Shown: piece after piece, positions 33,738 to 42,194 of the stretch | How the letters are laid out: every line of letters begins with the position of its first letter | Position numbering within the stretch: the stretch's first letter is position 1 | Assembly: GCA_001636495.1 (NCBI GenBank) | Contig: KV440964.1 | Coordinates: 1,070,666 to 1,134,665, forward strand | Direction: 5' to 3' | Source of the DNA: Sutcliffiella horikoshii | Lineage (GTDB): Bacteria > Bacillota > Bacilli > Bacillales > Bacillaceae_I | Length of the DNA stretch: 64,000 nt | Made by a program: the position numbers and the translations under genes | The notes under the pieces: model-generated | What the model saw: only the letters and a program-made list of their open reading frames with translations | The model's database searches: none | What the model was told of the DNA's origin: nothing

Positions 33738-34934
33738 ATGGAATCATGGTTATGGGAGTTACTGATAGGAGTGGGACGCCTTTTCATCCACCCTGTCCTT
33801 TATGTGACGCTAGCAGTTGCAGTAGTATTGGGATATTTTCGCGTTAAAAGAGAACGCTATGACTTTCATATAAGAGTGGAATACGGACTCACAGAGTTCC
33901 AAAAAGCATGCAAAAGCCTTTTGGTGGGACTTGCTTTATCCGTTCTCACCCTTGGTTTAGGCTTCATTCTGCCGTTCGGAACGGTTGTACTGCTCAGTGT
34001 ATTTACAATTCTTTTTACACTTTTCATCAAGCCAAGATGGCTTTCAACTGCTTACATATTCGGATTTTCTATGTTGGGTGTCGTTTTATTACCCAAACTG
34101 GAAACCGGCATCACCATCCTTCAGCGCTTATTTAACTCCTTGGGAGAAACACATCTTCCTACCTTGGCACTGTTGATGGGTATTCTTATGATTGCAGAAG
34201 GTTTGTTTGTCTTGAAGCAGGCGCCGTTTCAGACTTCTCCTCAGCTACAAAAAAGCAAGCGGGGCTTGCCGGTCGGCACACATGTCGTCCAGCGCGTATG
34301 GATCCTTCCGCTATTTCTATTTGTCCCTGTGGGGTCTGGAGGAATTCAAACAAGCTTTGAGTGGTGGCCAGTGCTGCAGATGGGAGAACATACTTTATCT
34401 TTGTGGCTCGTCCCGTTCAGCATGGGCTATTATCAGCGTTTGAAGTCGAGTCTACCGAGCGATGTGATACCTGTTGTCGGTCGTCAATTGTTCTTGCTTG
34501 GGATTTTGGTGATAGCAATTTCTGCAGGCAGCTTCTGGTGGGAAAATGCCGCTATCCTTGCAGCGGTCCTTGCAGTAGTCGGAAGAGAGTGGCTGAACTA
34601 CAGAGCCAGAATGCAAGACGACAAGCATCAGCCGATTTTTGTCCAACGTGATAAAGGGCTAGTGATCCTTGGGGTTATCCCGGAAAGTCCTGCCGAAAAA
34701 ATGAAACTTCAAGTAGGCGAAGTCATTACAAAAGTGAACAATATACCCGTAAATTCGGTGTCCAGTTTTTACGAAGCACTTCAACAAAACAGGGCCTTCT
34801 GCAAGCTGCAGGTTGTGGATGCAAACGGCGAAGCGCGGTTTACACAATGTGCCTTGTACGAAGGGGATCACCATGAATTGGGGCTGCTTTTTGTACAGGT
34901 CGGGAAGAAGTGGAAGCATACCGAAGCGGTGTGA
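33738..34934 (+). CDS. minJ: Division-site protein MinJ
   Basis: The 398-residue membrane protein has about seven to eight hydrophobic helices (residues 5-300). A C-terminal PDZ domain (VILGVIPESPAEKMKLQVGEVITKVNNIPV) ends the protein. This topology and its place downstream of ctpB identify MinJ, the bridge between DivIVA and MinD that limits division to midcell. ATG 33738 has AGGCGGTG upstream; an in-frame GTG at 33735 is less well spaced. The swarming gene swrA, located here in B. subtilis, is absent. Confidence 0.88.
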   Translation: MESWLWELLIGVGRLFIHPVLYVTLAVAVVLGYFRVKRERYDFHIRVEYGLTEFQKACKSLLVGLALSVLTLGLGFILPFGTVVLLSVFTILFTLFIKPRWLSTAYIFGFSMLGVVLLPKLETGITILQRLFNSLGETHLPTLALLMGILMIAEGLFVLKQAPFQTSPQLQKSKRGLPVGTHVVQRVWILPLFLFVPVGSGGIQTSFEWWPVLQMGEHTLSLWLVPFSMGYYQRLKSSLPSDVIPVVGRQLFLLGILVIAISAGSFWWENAAILAAVLAVVGREWLNYRARMQDDKHQPIFVQRDKGLVILGVIPESPAEKMKLQVGEVITKVNNIPVNSVSSFYEALQQNRAFCKLQVVDANGEARFTQCALYEGDHHELGLLFVQVGKKWKHTEAV

Positions 34935-34938
34935 CAAT

Positions 34939-34988
34939 AAAGGGATGGTTTTTGCGCTGTGTTGGATGCGCAAAAACCGTCCCTTTTT
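34939..34988 (+). terminator. Terminator of minJ
   Basis: A long stem AAAGGGATGGTTTTTGCGC / GCGCAAAAACCGTCCCTTT with a T tail. Confidence 0.93.
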
Positions 34989-35111
34989 CTTCGTTCGAAA
35001 AGATTAATAGTTTCATTTGAACCGCCGTAAGCAACAGGCATGTTTGTCCAATACCTGCATATACATGAACCGTTATCTAAAGAATTTTTTCAGACAACGG
35101 GAGTGTGAAAA

Positions 35112-36125
35112 ATGGATTTCGGGTTGATATCGATTTTTCTGGTCGTTTTATTGGGGCCTTTACTTGTCAAAAAAATAGAAGAAAATATGGAAGTGTTCTT
35201 ACTGAGCATGGGGATACTTGCCAGTATGGTTAGTGGTGTCTACAATGAGCATCTATTCCTCATGGCCGCAACCGATCCCATCTTAATTTCACTCGCCGTG
35301 TTAGTGGCTGGCCTGGTGTTCAGATGGTTGCAGATGCCTTTTAGCCGGATCCTCCATTTTTTAAAAAACAGGGTTCCATTTAAGTTGTTTATATTTTTGA
35401 TGGTCGTATTTCTTGGTTTCATTTCAAGTGCGATAACCGCAATTATTGCCGCGCTTCTTCTGGTATTTATAGTGGTAGGCCTTGATCTTGAAAGGAGAGA
35501 GCAAATAAGGCTCACTGTCCTTGCTTGTTTTTCCATCGGCTTGGGTGCTGCTCTGACGCCGATTGGAGAGCCGCTATCCATCGTAACAATCAGCAAGTTG
35601 AATGGAGATTTCTTTTATCTGTTAAGGCTGATTGGCAAAGATGTCATATTCGCATTGATCATATTCGGATTGCTTGCTGCCTTTTTGGTTAAAGTACCAG
35701 TTGCCAACGATTTAAAACGTAGTGTGAAGGACAAGGAAAACTATGAGGAAATCTTTATTCGTGGATTGAAAATATACTTCTTTGTCATGGGACTGACCTT
35801 TCTTGGTGCGGGATTCGAACCATTTGTCTCCGCTTACTTTTTAGGCATGGATCATTCCGTTTTATACTGGTTCAATATGTCCTCCGCCATTTTGGATAAC
35901 GCAACACTAGCGGCTGCAGAAATTAGTGCCGAGCTGGATCCGGCAGTCATCAGGGTAATATTGCTTGGTCTCATGATTAGTGGGGGCATGTTGGTGCCAG
36001 GGAATATACCGAACATCATTGCTGCGGGTAAACTTGGGATTACGAGTAAAGAATGGGCAAAACATGGTGTTCCGGTCGGGCTTTGTGCGATGGTGATTTA
36101 TTATTTTATTGTGGTTATAAACTAG
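35112..36125 (+). CDS. DUF1646 family membrane transporter
   Basis: The 337-residue protein has about ten hydrophobic helices. The ALTPIGEPLSIVTISKL segment resembles the NhaD/ArsB ion-transporter superfamily, and the pattern FISSAITAIIAALLLVFIVVGL is typical of DUF1646 proteins, annotated as putative cation transporters. Substrate unknown. Monocistronic: the minJ terminator lies upstream and a phased repeat array downstream. Confidence 0.8.
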   Translation: MDFGLISIFLVVLLGPLLVKKIEENMEVFLLSMGILASMVSGVYNEHLFLMAATDPILISLAVLVAGLVFRWLQMPFSRILHFLKNRVPFKLFIFLMVVFLGFISSAITAIIAALLLVFIVVGLDLERREQIRLTVLACFSIGLGAALTPIGEPLSIVTISKLNGDFFYLLRLIGKDVIFALIIFGLLAAFLVKVPVANDLKRSVKDKENYEEIFIRGLKIYFFVMGLTFLGAGFEPFVSAYFLGMDHSVLYWFNMSSAILDNATLAAAEISAELDPAVIRVILLGLMISGGMLVPGNIPNIIAAGKLGITSKEWAKHGVPVGLCAMVIYYFIVVIN

Positions 36126-36162
36126 AGAAATATGAGGCTGGGGTGTGACAAGATAAGAGTAG

Positions 36163-36360
36163 TGGGGGGAAAACAATTATTTGTGGGGGGAATAAATTGT
36201 TTTCTGGTTTAATTCCTCCTTGTTATGGGGGGATTAACCTTTTCTGTGGGGGGATTAATATGTTAATGGGGGGATTGTTGTGATATACGGGGGATTTACA
36301 TCTATGAACGGTTGGAATAAGTAGCTATAATGATGAGAAAAACGATTTGAGTGGGGGGAA
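36163..36360. repeat. Array C: TGGGGGGATTA words at 21-bp phase
   Basis: TGGGGGG starts at 36163, 36184, 36226, 36247, 36267 and 36352. Degenerate versions lie at 36205 (TGGTTT), 36288 (CGGGGGA) and 36309 (CGGTTGGA). Steps are 21 bp or multiples with at most one-base drift. Words are usually followed by AATAA or ATTAA. It occupies the gap between the DUF1646 gene and the convergent rpiR gene. Confidence 0.88.
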
Positions 36361-36500
36361 GAGTAGGGTAAGTGATTAAATGAGGAAATATGGGCTGAAA
36401 TAGTATAAGTTTACTGCCAAAAAGCGTGTCCTAGCTCCTGAAGGAATCAGGTGCCTTTCAATTTACATAAGAAAATGAATCTCTAAGAGAAAACACTATA

Positions 36501-36540
36501 AAAACACAGAAGTCACATTCAAAACTTCTGTGTTTTTTGT
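36501..36540. terminator. Bidirectional terminator
   Basis: AACACAGAAGT / ACTTCTGTGTT with T-rich flanks on both strands; mainly terminates the leftward rpiR gene. Confidence 0.85.
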
Positions 36541-36564
36541 TGTTTTCCCTACTCTAAAGTAAAT

Positions 36565-37422
36565 TCAAATACGCTTCACAGATATCGCCGCACGGACTTT
36601 CTGCAACGCCTCTTTTCCTTCATCTTTCTTCGCCATCAGTACATTCACATAAATGGCATCTATCATGGCAAGCTGGGCGATACGAGAGGCCAAGGCTTCC
36701 GATCTGTAATCTGTTTCCTCCGACATCGTATAAAGTGCCATGTCTACGCCCTGGCTCAGCGGGGATTTGGCAAAGTTGGTGATGCCAATCGTCTTGACGC
36801 CGTTTCCTTTTACCACTTCAAGTATATGCATCATGTCTTTCGATGCACCTGTGTGCGAAATGATGATGGCTACGTCTTCCTCCGTCAGCTGGCTAGCTGA
36901 CATGAGCTGCATGTGGGTGTCGGACTGAACGCTAACGGACACTCCTGTGCGGATAAGCTTATGATAGGCGTCCATAGCAATGACGTTGGATCCGCCGCTT
37001 CCGAACAATTCGACTTTACGTGCTCCGAGAATGGCGCTGATCACATTGTGAAAAGCGTTATCGTCGAGAATTTTCAACGTATCTTCCAAAGTTTTTATAT
37101 TGGAACGGAAAACTTTTTCCGCAATCGTTTTTTCACTGTCGTGTTCCATGATATTTTCATGAATGTCTTGGATAGGTTCGACAATCTCCCTGGCAAGAGC
37201 AATTTTCATCGCCTGATATCCTTTGAAGCCAATTCGCTGACAAAAACGGAACACAGTGGAGTCCGCTACACCGAGGTCATCTGCCACCTGATTGATGGTG
37301 CTGTGGACAATTTTCTGTGGATTAGTGAGGATATAGTCCGCAATGACTTGCTCCTTCCCCCTGAACTGTGGATAGTGGGAACGTATGCGCATCATGCAGT
37401 ATTGCGTTTCTTGACTGTTCAT
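36565..37422 (-). CDS. RpiR/MurR family regulator of the gluconate genes
   Basis: The 285-residue regulator has an N-terminal HTH_6 domain (IADYILTNPQKIVHSTINQVADDLGVADSTVFRFCQRIGFKGYQAMK) and a C-terminal SIS phosphosugar-binding domain (VELFGSGGSNVIAMDAY; VAIIISHTGASKDMMHI). It is transcribed divergently from gnd-gntP-gntK, so it probably senses 6-phosphogluconate or a related sugar phosphate and controls that cluster. ATG 37422 follows CTGGAGGG; the longer frame lacks an RBS. It replaces the GntR-family repressor used in B. subtilis. Confidence 0.88.
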   Translation of the reverse strand: MNSQETQYCMMRIRSHYPQFRGKEQVIADYILTNPQKIVHSTINQVADDLGVADSTVFRFCQRIGFKGYQAMKIALAREIVEPIQDIHENIMEHDSEKTIAEKVFRSNIKTLEDTLKILDDNAFHNVISAILGARKVELFGSGGSNVIAMDAYHKLIRTGVSVSVQSDTHMQLMSASQLTEEDVAIIISHTGASKDMMHILEVVKGNGVKTIGITNFAKSPLSQGVDMALYTMSEETDYRSEALASRIAQLAMIDAIYVNVLMAKKDEGKEALQKVRAAISVKRI

Positions 37423-37467
37423 GTTGCGACCCTCCAGAAATAGTAATCTACTATCTATCATAAAGAG

Positions 37468-37605
37468 GTTTCAAAAAAAAAGAAACTATTTTTTGATAAC
37501 GCTTGCATTTTGAGGAATTTTTTTTCATAATAGGAACAAGTTAAAAAATATTTTTCCTCAACAAGGAATGCATACATAGAAGGGAGTTTCACACATATAT
37601 GAAAC
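37468..37605 (+). promoter_or_regulatory. gnt control region: two GTTTC/GAAAC palindromes, promoter and cre site
   Basis: GTTTC-N9-GAAAC (37468-37486) and GTTTC-N10-GAAAC (37586-37605, overlapping the gnd start codon) are likely RpiR operators. Between them TTGCAT (37503), 17 nt, CATAAT (37526) forms a promoter. TTGATAACGCTTGCAT (37493-37508) matches the CcpA cre consensus at 15 of 16 positions and overlaps the -35, implying glucose repression. Confidence 0.75.
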
Positions 37606-38495
37606 TAGCAATGATAGGACTAGGTAAGATGGGGTACAACTTAACTTTAAATTTAATAGATAACAAGCATGAGGTAGTCGCTTTTGATGTGGATCGTGAA
37701 AACGTTGTCAAAAGTGAGAAGGCTGGCGCGATCGGGGCATACTCGATTGAGGAGGCACTGGGCAAGCTGGAATCCCCGAAAGTGGTATGGATGATGGTAC
37801 CGGCAGGAGACATCACGGAAAACGTGCTTTCGGAGATTACTAGTTTTGTTACAGAAGGAGACATCATCATCGACGGTGGGAACTCCAACTACAAAGATAC
37901 GTTGAAGCGTGCGGAAGAACTTGCTGCAAAAGGCGTCCACTACTTGGATGTCGGGACAAGCGGCGGCATGGAAGGCGCGCGCAACGGAGCATGCACCATG
38001 GTTGGTGGAAATGAAGAAGCGTTCAAGCATGTGGAGAAGCTTTTCCAAGATATTTGTGTAGAAAACGGCTACCTATATGCAGGAAAATCTGGTAGCGGTC
38101 ACTTCTTGAAAATGATCCACAATGGAGTCGAGTACGGCATGATGCAAGCAATCGCAGAGGGCTTCGACATCTTAGAAAAAAGTGATTTTGATTTTGACTA
38201 TGAAAAGGTTGCAAGAGTATGGAACAACGGATCCGTCGTTCGCTCATGGCTGATGGAACTAACCGAAAATGCATTCAGTAAGGATGCTAGATTAGAGGGA
38301 ATCAAAGGCGTTATGCATTCATCTGGTGAGGGTAAGTGGACAGTAGAGACAGCACTTGAACTCCAGGCAGCAGCTCCAGTAATCGCCATGTCCCTAATGA
38401 TGCGCTACCGCTCCCTAGAGTCAGACACCTTCTCCGGCAAAGTAGTAGCAGCCCTCCGCAACGAATTCGGCGGCCACGCAGTCGAGAAGAACTAA
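37599..38495 (+). CDS. 6-phosphogluconate dehydrogenase, short (NAD-type) form
   Basis: The 298-residue decarboxylating 6-phosphogluconate dehydrogenase gives ribulose 5-phosphate. It has an N-terminal Rossmann motif GLGKMGYN, substrate loop DVGTSGGMEGARNGACTMVGG and catalytic Lys/Asn in GHFLKMIHNGVEYGMMQ. It is much shorter than the ~468-residue Gnd/GntZ of B. subtilis and belongs to the GndA/YqeC-like short class. First gene of the gluconate cluster; a repeat element separates it from gntP. Confidence 0.9.
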   Translation: MKLAMIGLGKMGYNLTLNLIDNKHEVVAFDVDRENVVKSEKAGAIGAYSIEEALGKLESPKVVWMMVPAGDITENVLSEITSFVTEGDIIIDGGNSNYKDTLKRAEELAAKGVHYLDVGTSGGMEGARNGACTMVGGNEEAFKHVEKLFQDICVENGYLYAGKSGSGHFLKMIHNGVEYGMMQAIAEGFDILEKSDFDFDYEKVARVWNNGSVVRSWLMELTENAFSKDARLEGIKGVMHSSGEGKWTVETALELQAAAPVIAMSLMMRYRSLESDTFSGKVVAALRNEFGGHAVEKN

Positions 38496-38546
38496 GATTA
38501 TAAGATTAATAGAAAACGCGAGATGTAATAGTTAATGAAACTCCAT

Positions 38547-38675
38547 CCTGATGACTGGAGTGCAAGGTGTGAGACTCCTGCGGGGGATAACGGTAGCTTG
38601 AGACCCCGCAACGAAGTGAGGAGGCTCAAGCACACGTCCCGCGGAAAGCGAACACCTGGAACGAAAGTCATCAGG
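38547..38675 (-). repeat. 127-bp-type intergenic repeat, copy 5 (reverse)
   Basis: The ends CCTGATGACT and AGTCATCAGG are perfectly complementary yet differ from the GCTGTTGATT ends of most copies. The inner arms GCTTGAG/CTCAAGC pair. It lies between gnd and gntP, inside the presumed operon. Confidence 0.93.
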
Positions 38676-38735
38676 AAGTAAACGTAAAAACATTTTTTTT
38701 TCAAAATAAAAGTATCCAAAAAGGAGGAACAACCC

Positions 38736-40082
38736 ATGTCAGGATCCATGCTAATCCTAATCGCAGCAGCAGCCATATTCCTGCTATTATTCCTAGTCAT
38801 CCGCACCAAACTACACGCATTCGTAGCCCTGCTCCTTGTCAGCTTACTAGTCGGTATCGCAGCAGGCATGCCGCTAAATGAAGTCATCGCATCCGTCCAG
38901 AACGGTATGGGAGGCACACTTGGATTCGTTGCAGTCGTAGTCGGACTTGGTGCCATGTTCGGTAAAATGCTAGAAGTTTCAGGAGGAGCAGAAAGACTTG
39001 CTCAAACCTTGATGAAGAAATTTGGAGAAGACAAGTCCCAATGGGCACTTGGTATCACAGGTTTCTTAGTAGCAATTCCGGTATTCTTTGATGTAGGTTT
39101 CATCATTTTAGTGCCAATCGTTTATGGCTTGGCGAAAAAAACAGGAAAGTCCCTTTTACACTACGGTATTCCGTTGCTGGCTGGTCTTGCTGTAACGCAC
39201 AGCTTCATCCCACCAACTCCAGGACCCATTGCGGTGGCTGACCTAATCGGTGCTGACCTTGGATGGGTTATCCTGTTTGGTGTTATCGCTGGTATTCCGG
39301 CCATGATTTTAGCTGGACCGGTGTTCGGTAAATATATTGGTAAGAAAATTCATGTTGTGGTTCCAAAGTACATGGAAATTGATGAAGACAAAGTATATGA
39401 CAAGGATCTTCCAGGCTTCGGATTGATCGCTTCTATCATTTTAGTCCCTTTAGTATTGATTTTAGTGAATACGTTTTCAACGGTCATTTATGAAGAAGGG
39501 CATATCGTTCGAGAGATCACGACATTTGTAGGTCACCCATTCGTAGCCTTGACGATTGCAACATTATTGACGTTCTACTTCCTAGGAACAAAACGCGGCT
39601 ACACCAAGCAAGAAGTACAAGACATCTCAACAAAGGCTTTAGAACCTGCTGGGATCATCATCCTTGTAACAGGTGCCGGTGGGGTATTCAAACAAGTATT
39701 GATTGATTCTGGTGTTGGTGATGTTCTTGGTGAAATGATGGCAGGATCGGCATTGCCACCAATCGTGCTTGCGTTCTTAATCGCAGCGGCAGTTCGTGTG
39801 GCCCAAGGTTCCGCGACGGTTTCCATGGTAACAGCGGCAGGTCTGATCACACCGCTTATCAGTATCATGGGTCTTGAAGGACCTGTGCTTGGTCTGATTG
39901 TTATCTCGATCGCTTCCGGTGCAACGGTTCTATCCCACGTAAACGACTCCGGTTTCTGGTTGGTGAACAGATACTTTGGTCTTGATGTAAAAGACACCTT
40001 GAAGTCTTGGACCATGATGGAAACCATCATCGGACTTGTCGGCTTTGCAGTAGCGGTAACTCTTGGTATATTTATAGGATAA
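38736..40082 (+). CDS. gntP: Gluconate permease GntP
   Basis: The 448-residue GntP-family symporter has about twelve hydrophobic helices. Conserved segments include GLGAMFGKMLEVSGGAERLAQ, VGFIILVPIVYGLAKKTGKS, HSFIPPTPGPIAVADLIGADLG and SHVNDSGFWLVNRYFGLDVKDTLKSW. It imports D-gluconate for phosphorylation by GntK. RBS AAGGAGGAAC precedes ATG 38736; its flanking genes form a complete gluconate pathway. Confidence 0.95.
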   Translation: MSGSMLILIAAAAIFLLLFLVIRTKLHAFVALLLVSLLVGIAAGMPLNEVIASVQNGMGGTLGFVAVVVGLGAMFGKMLEVSGGAERLAQTLMKKFGEDKSQWALGITGFLVAIPVFFDVGFIILVPIVYGLAKKTGKSLLHYGIPLLAGLAVTHSFIPPTPGPIAVADLIGADLGWVILFGVIAGIPAMILAGPVFGKYIGKKIHVVVPKYMEIDEDKVYDKDLPGFGLIASIILVPLVLILVNTFSTVIYEEGHIVREITTFVGHPFVALTIATLLTFYFLGTKRGYTKQEVQDISTKALEPAGIIILVTGAGGVFKQVLIDSGVGDVLGEMMAGSALPPIVLAFLIAAAVRVAQGSATVSMVTAAGLITPLISIMGLEGPVLGLIVISIASGATVLSHVNDSGFWLVNRYFGLDVKDTLKSWTMMETIIGLVGFAVAVTLGIFIG

Positions 40083-40091
40083 GTTAAAGCA

Positions 40092-40117
40092 GGGTCAAGG
40101 AGCTATTTCCTTGACCC
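40092..40117 (+). other. Hairpin between gntP and gntK
   Basis: GGGTCAAGGA-GCTATT-TCCTTGACCC is a perfect 10-bp stem without a T run. It may set the relative amount of gntP and gntK mRNA by stabilisation or pausing. Confidence 0.6.
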
Positions 40118-40148
40118 GTTGTGATTTTGAATCAGGGAGGAAGACACC

Positions 40149-41681
40149 ATGACAACATACATGCTAGGCGTTGATATAGGAACAACGAGTACGAAGGCGG
40201 TACTTTTTACAAAGGACGGTAAAGTGAAGAGCCAATATGCCGTGGAATATCCTTTGTACACTCCTGAAATGGGAGCGGCCGAACAGGATCCCGACGAAAT
40301 TCTCGAAGCGGTTGTCACCTCCATCAGGGACGCGGTTCTACTTGGTGGCATCGACCCATCCGAGCTTTCACACGTCAGCTTCAGTGCGGCGATGCACAGC
40401 TTAATAGCAGTGGACGAGAACGGTATGCCACTTACGAAAAGCATCACCTGGGCTGATCAGCGCAGCGAGAAGTGGGCGAAAAAAATCAAGAATGAATGGG
40501 GTGGACATGAAATTTACCGGAGAACGGGTACGCCGATTCATCCGATGTCCCCTTTGGTTAAGCTTATTTGGTTGCGGAACGAACACCCTGCAATTTTTGA
40601 AAAAACAGCTAAGTTCATCTCCATAAAAGAATATGTGTTTCACCAGTTGTTTGGTGAGTACGTGGTGGACCATTCCATTGCTTCAGCAACAGGCTTGTTG
40701 AATCTTGCAAAATTGGATTGGGATGAGGGAGCTCTCGGAGTGGCCGGTGTGACGCCAGGAAAGCTGTCCCGCCTGGTGCCGACAACGGAAATCATCACAG
40801 GATTGAAATTGGATTGGGTCCTAAAACTGGGCTTGCCTGCTGATGTAAAATTTGTCATAGGTGCAAACGATGGTGTCCTTTCCAATCTAGGCGTCAACGC
40901 TGTACAGCCAGGCGTGGTGGCTTTGACTATCGGAACAAGTGGCGCGATCCGCACTGTTGCGGCCAAGCCTATAACTGATCCGAAGGGAAGAACATTTTGC
41001 TATGCACTGACAGAAGACCATTGGGTCATTGGTGGTCCAGTCAACAATGGCGGCATGATTATGCGCTGGCTTCGTGATGAATTTTGCCAAGCAGAAGTCG
41101 AAGAGGCGAAAGCACTCGGTATTGATCCTTATGATGTGATGACAGCTAAAATAGCCCAAGTTAAACCTGGTGCGGAAGGCGTCCTTTTCCACCCTTATCT
41201 TACAGGTGAACGTGCACCATTATGGAACGGAAATGCACGCGGTTCCTTCTACGGACTTGGCATCCACCATAAAAGAGAGCACATGATGCGTGCGGTACTG
41301 GAAGGTATCAATCTTAATCTTTATACGGTCTTGTTGGCATTGGAAGAGATTATCGGAATTCCAGAAAAAATTCACGCCACTGGCGGTTTTGCACGCTCAG
41401 AAGTATGGTGCCAGATGCTTTCTAACATATTTAATCAGGAAGTAAGCATCCCTGAAAGCGTGGAAAGTTCCTGCCTTGGTGCAGCTGTGCTTGGAATGTA
41501 TGCACTAGGTGAAATAGACTCTTTTGATGTGATGAATGAGATGGTGGGGACGACGAATGGATATGTTCCTGATCAGGCGGAAGTGGAAGTTTATAAAGAG
41601 TTGACTCCTTTATTCATCCGTTTGAGCCGTTTGTATGAGCAGGAATTTGATGCGGTGGTGGCGTTTCAGCAGAGGAAATGA
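40149..41681 (+). CDS. gntK: Gluconokinase GntK
   Basis: The 510-residue FGGY-family sugar kinase converts gluconate to 6-phosphogluconate. N-terminal phosphate loop MLGVDIGTTSTKAVLF, ATP-site NDGVLSNLGVNAVQPG, ALTIGTSGAIR, and C-terminal GGFARSEVWCQMLSN and ESSCLGAAVLGMYALG. Order gnd-gntP-gntK with a shared control region supports gluconate rather than xylulose or glycerol as substrate. RBS GGGAGGAAG. Confidence 0.94.
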   Translation: MTTYMLGVDIGTTSTKAVLFTKDGKVKSQYAVEYPLYTPEMGAAEQDPDEILEAVVTSIRDAVLLGGIDPSELSHVSFSAAMHSLIAVDENGMPLTKSITWADQRSEKWAKKIKNEWGGHEIYRRTGTPIHPMSPLVKLIWLRNEHPAIFEKTAKFISIKEYVFHQLFGEYVVDHSIASATGLLNLAKLDWDEGALGVAGVTPGKLSRLVPTTEIITGLKLDWVLKLGLPADVKFVIGANDGVLSNLGVNAVQPGVVALTIGTSGAIRTVAAKPITDPKGRTFCYALTEDHWVIGGPVNNGGMIMRWLRDEFCQAEVEEAKALGIDPYDVMTAKIAQVKPGAEGVLFHPYLTGERAPLWNGNARGSFYGLGIHHKREHMMRAVLEGINLNLYTVLLALEEIIGIPEKIHATGGFARSEVWCQMLSNIFNQEVSIPESVESSCLGAAVLGMYALGEIDSFDVMNEMVGTTNGYVPDQAEVEVYKELTPLFIRLSRLYEQEFDAVVAFQQRK

Positions 41682-41696
41682 TGAATAGATTATAAA

Positions 41697-41823
41697 GCTG
41701 TTGATTGGAGCGAAAGGCGAAGACTCCAGCGGGAGGTAGCGGTAGCTTGAGACCCCACAGCGAAGCGAGGAGGCTCAAGCACACGCCCCGCGGAAAGCGA
41801 AGCCTGGCGCGGAAATCAACAGC
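41697..41823 (-). repeat. 127-bp intergenic repeat, copy 6 (reverse)
   Basis: Perfect 10-bp inverted ends GCTGTTGATT / AATCAACAGC. The inner arms GCTTGAG/CTCAAGC pair. It lies right after gntK and, on the other strand, forms the last codons of the small leftward gene. Confidence 0.95.
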
Positions 41824-42044
41824 GAGCATATACGAACATAAAAATAAAGAACGACATTCTCCCGGTCACCACCATAGCGAGATTGTCGTTCTTTTTTGTA
41901 CAGCTGATTTAATTTTTCTTTTTTTGTCTTAGTCATTTTTGTCGTAAGGTTAGCCAATGCGTAGGTGCCGCGTCCGATTTCAGGATTGCGTCTGCCTTCG
42001 CGGACTTGCTTGTTGCTCAGTTTCTTCGCTTTACTTTTTGCCAA
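41775..42044 (-). CDS. Small basic protein with a 3' end running into a repeat
   Basis: The 89-residue frame starts at a TTG preceded by TTAGGAGTG. It reads MAKSKAKKLSNKQVREGRRNPEIGRG, strongly Lys/Arg-rich, resembling a short conserved bacillar protein of unknown function. Reading continues with no stop through the terminator-like inverted repeat (41846-41896) and 15-odd codons into repeat copy 6. The native C-terminus has therefore probably been altered by the repeat. The N-terminal 55 residues are the credible part. Confidence 0.6.
   Translation of the reverse strand: MAKSKAKKLSNKQVREGRRNPEIGRGTYALANLTTKMTKTKKEKLNQLYKKERQSRYGGDRENVVLYFYVRICSLLISAPGFAFRGACA
41846..41896 (+). terminator. 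Terminator of the gluconate operon
   Basis: AAAGAACGACA / TGTCGTTCTTT followed by TTT on the plus strand, with inner CTC/GAG pairs. It overlaps the 3' codons of the leftward small gene. Confidence 0.8.
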
Positions 42045-42194
42045 AATGATCACTCCTAACATATATTTACAAAGAGTATAACGGAAAATAGGAATATTGG
42101 AAATAGGTTTTCAGCGGATTGCTATATTTTTCTCAAGCAGATTTCTGTTATAATATCACTATTGTGTAATTTTTGAGAGGTAGGTACGGAAACT

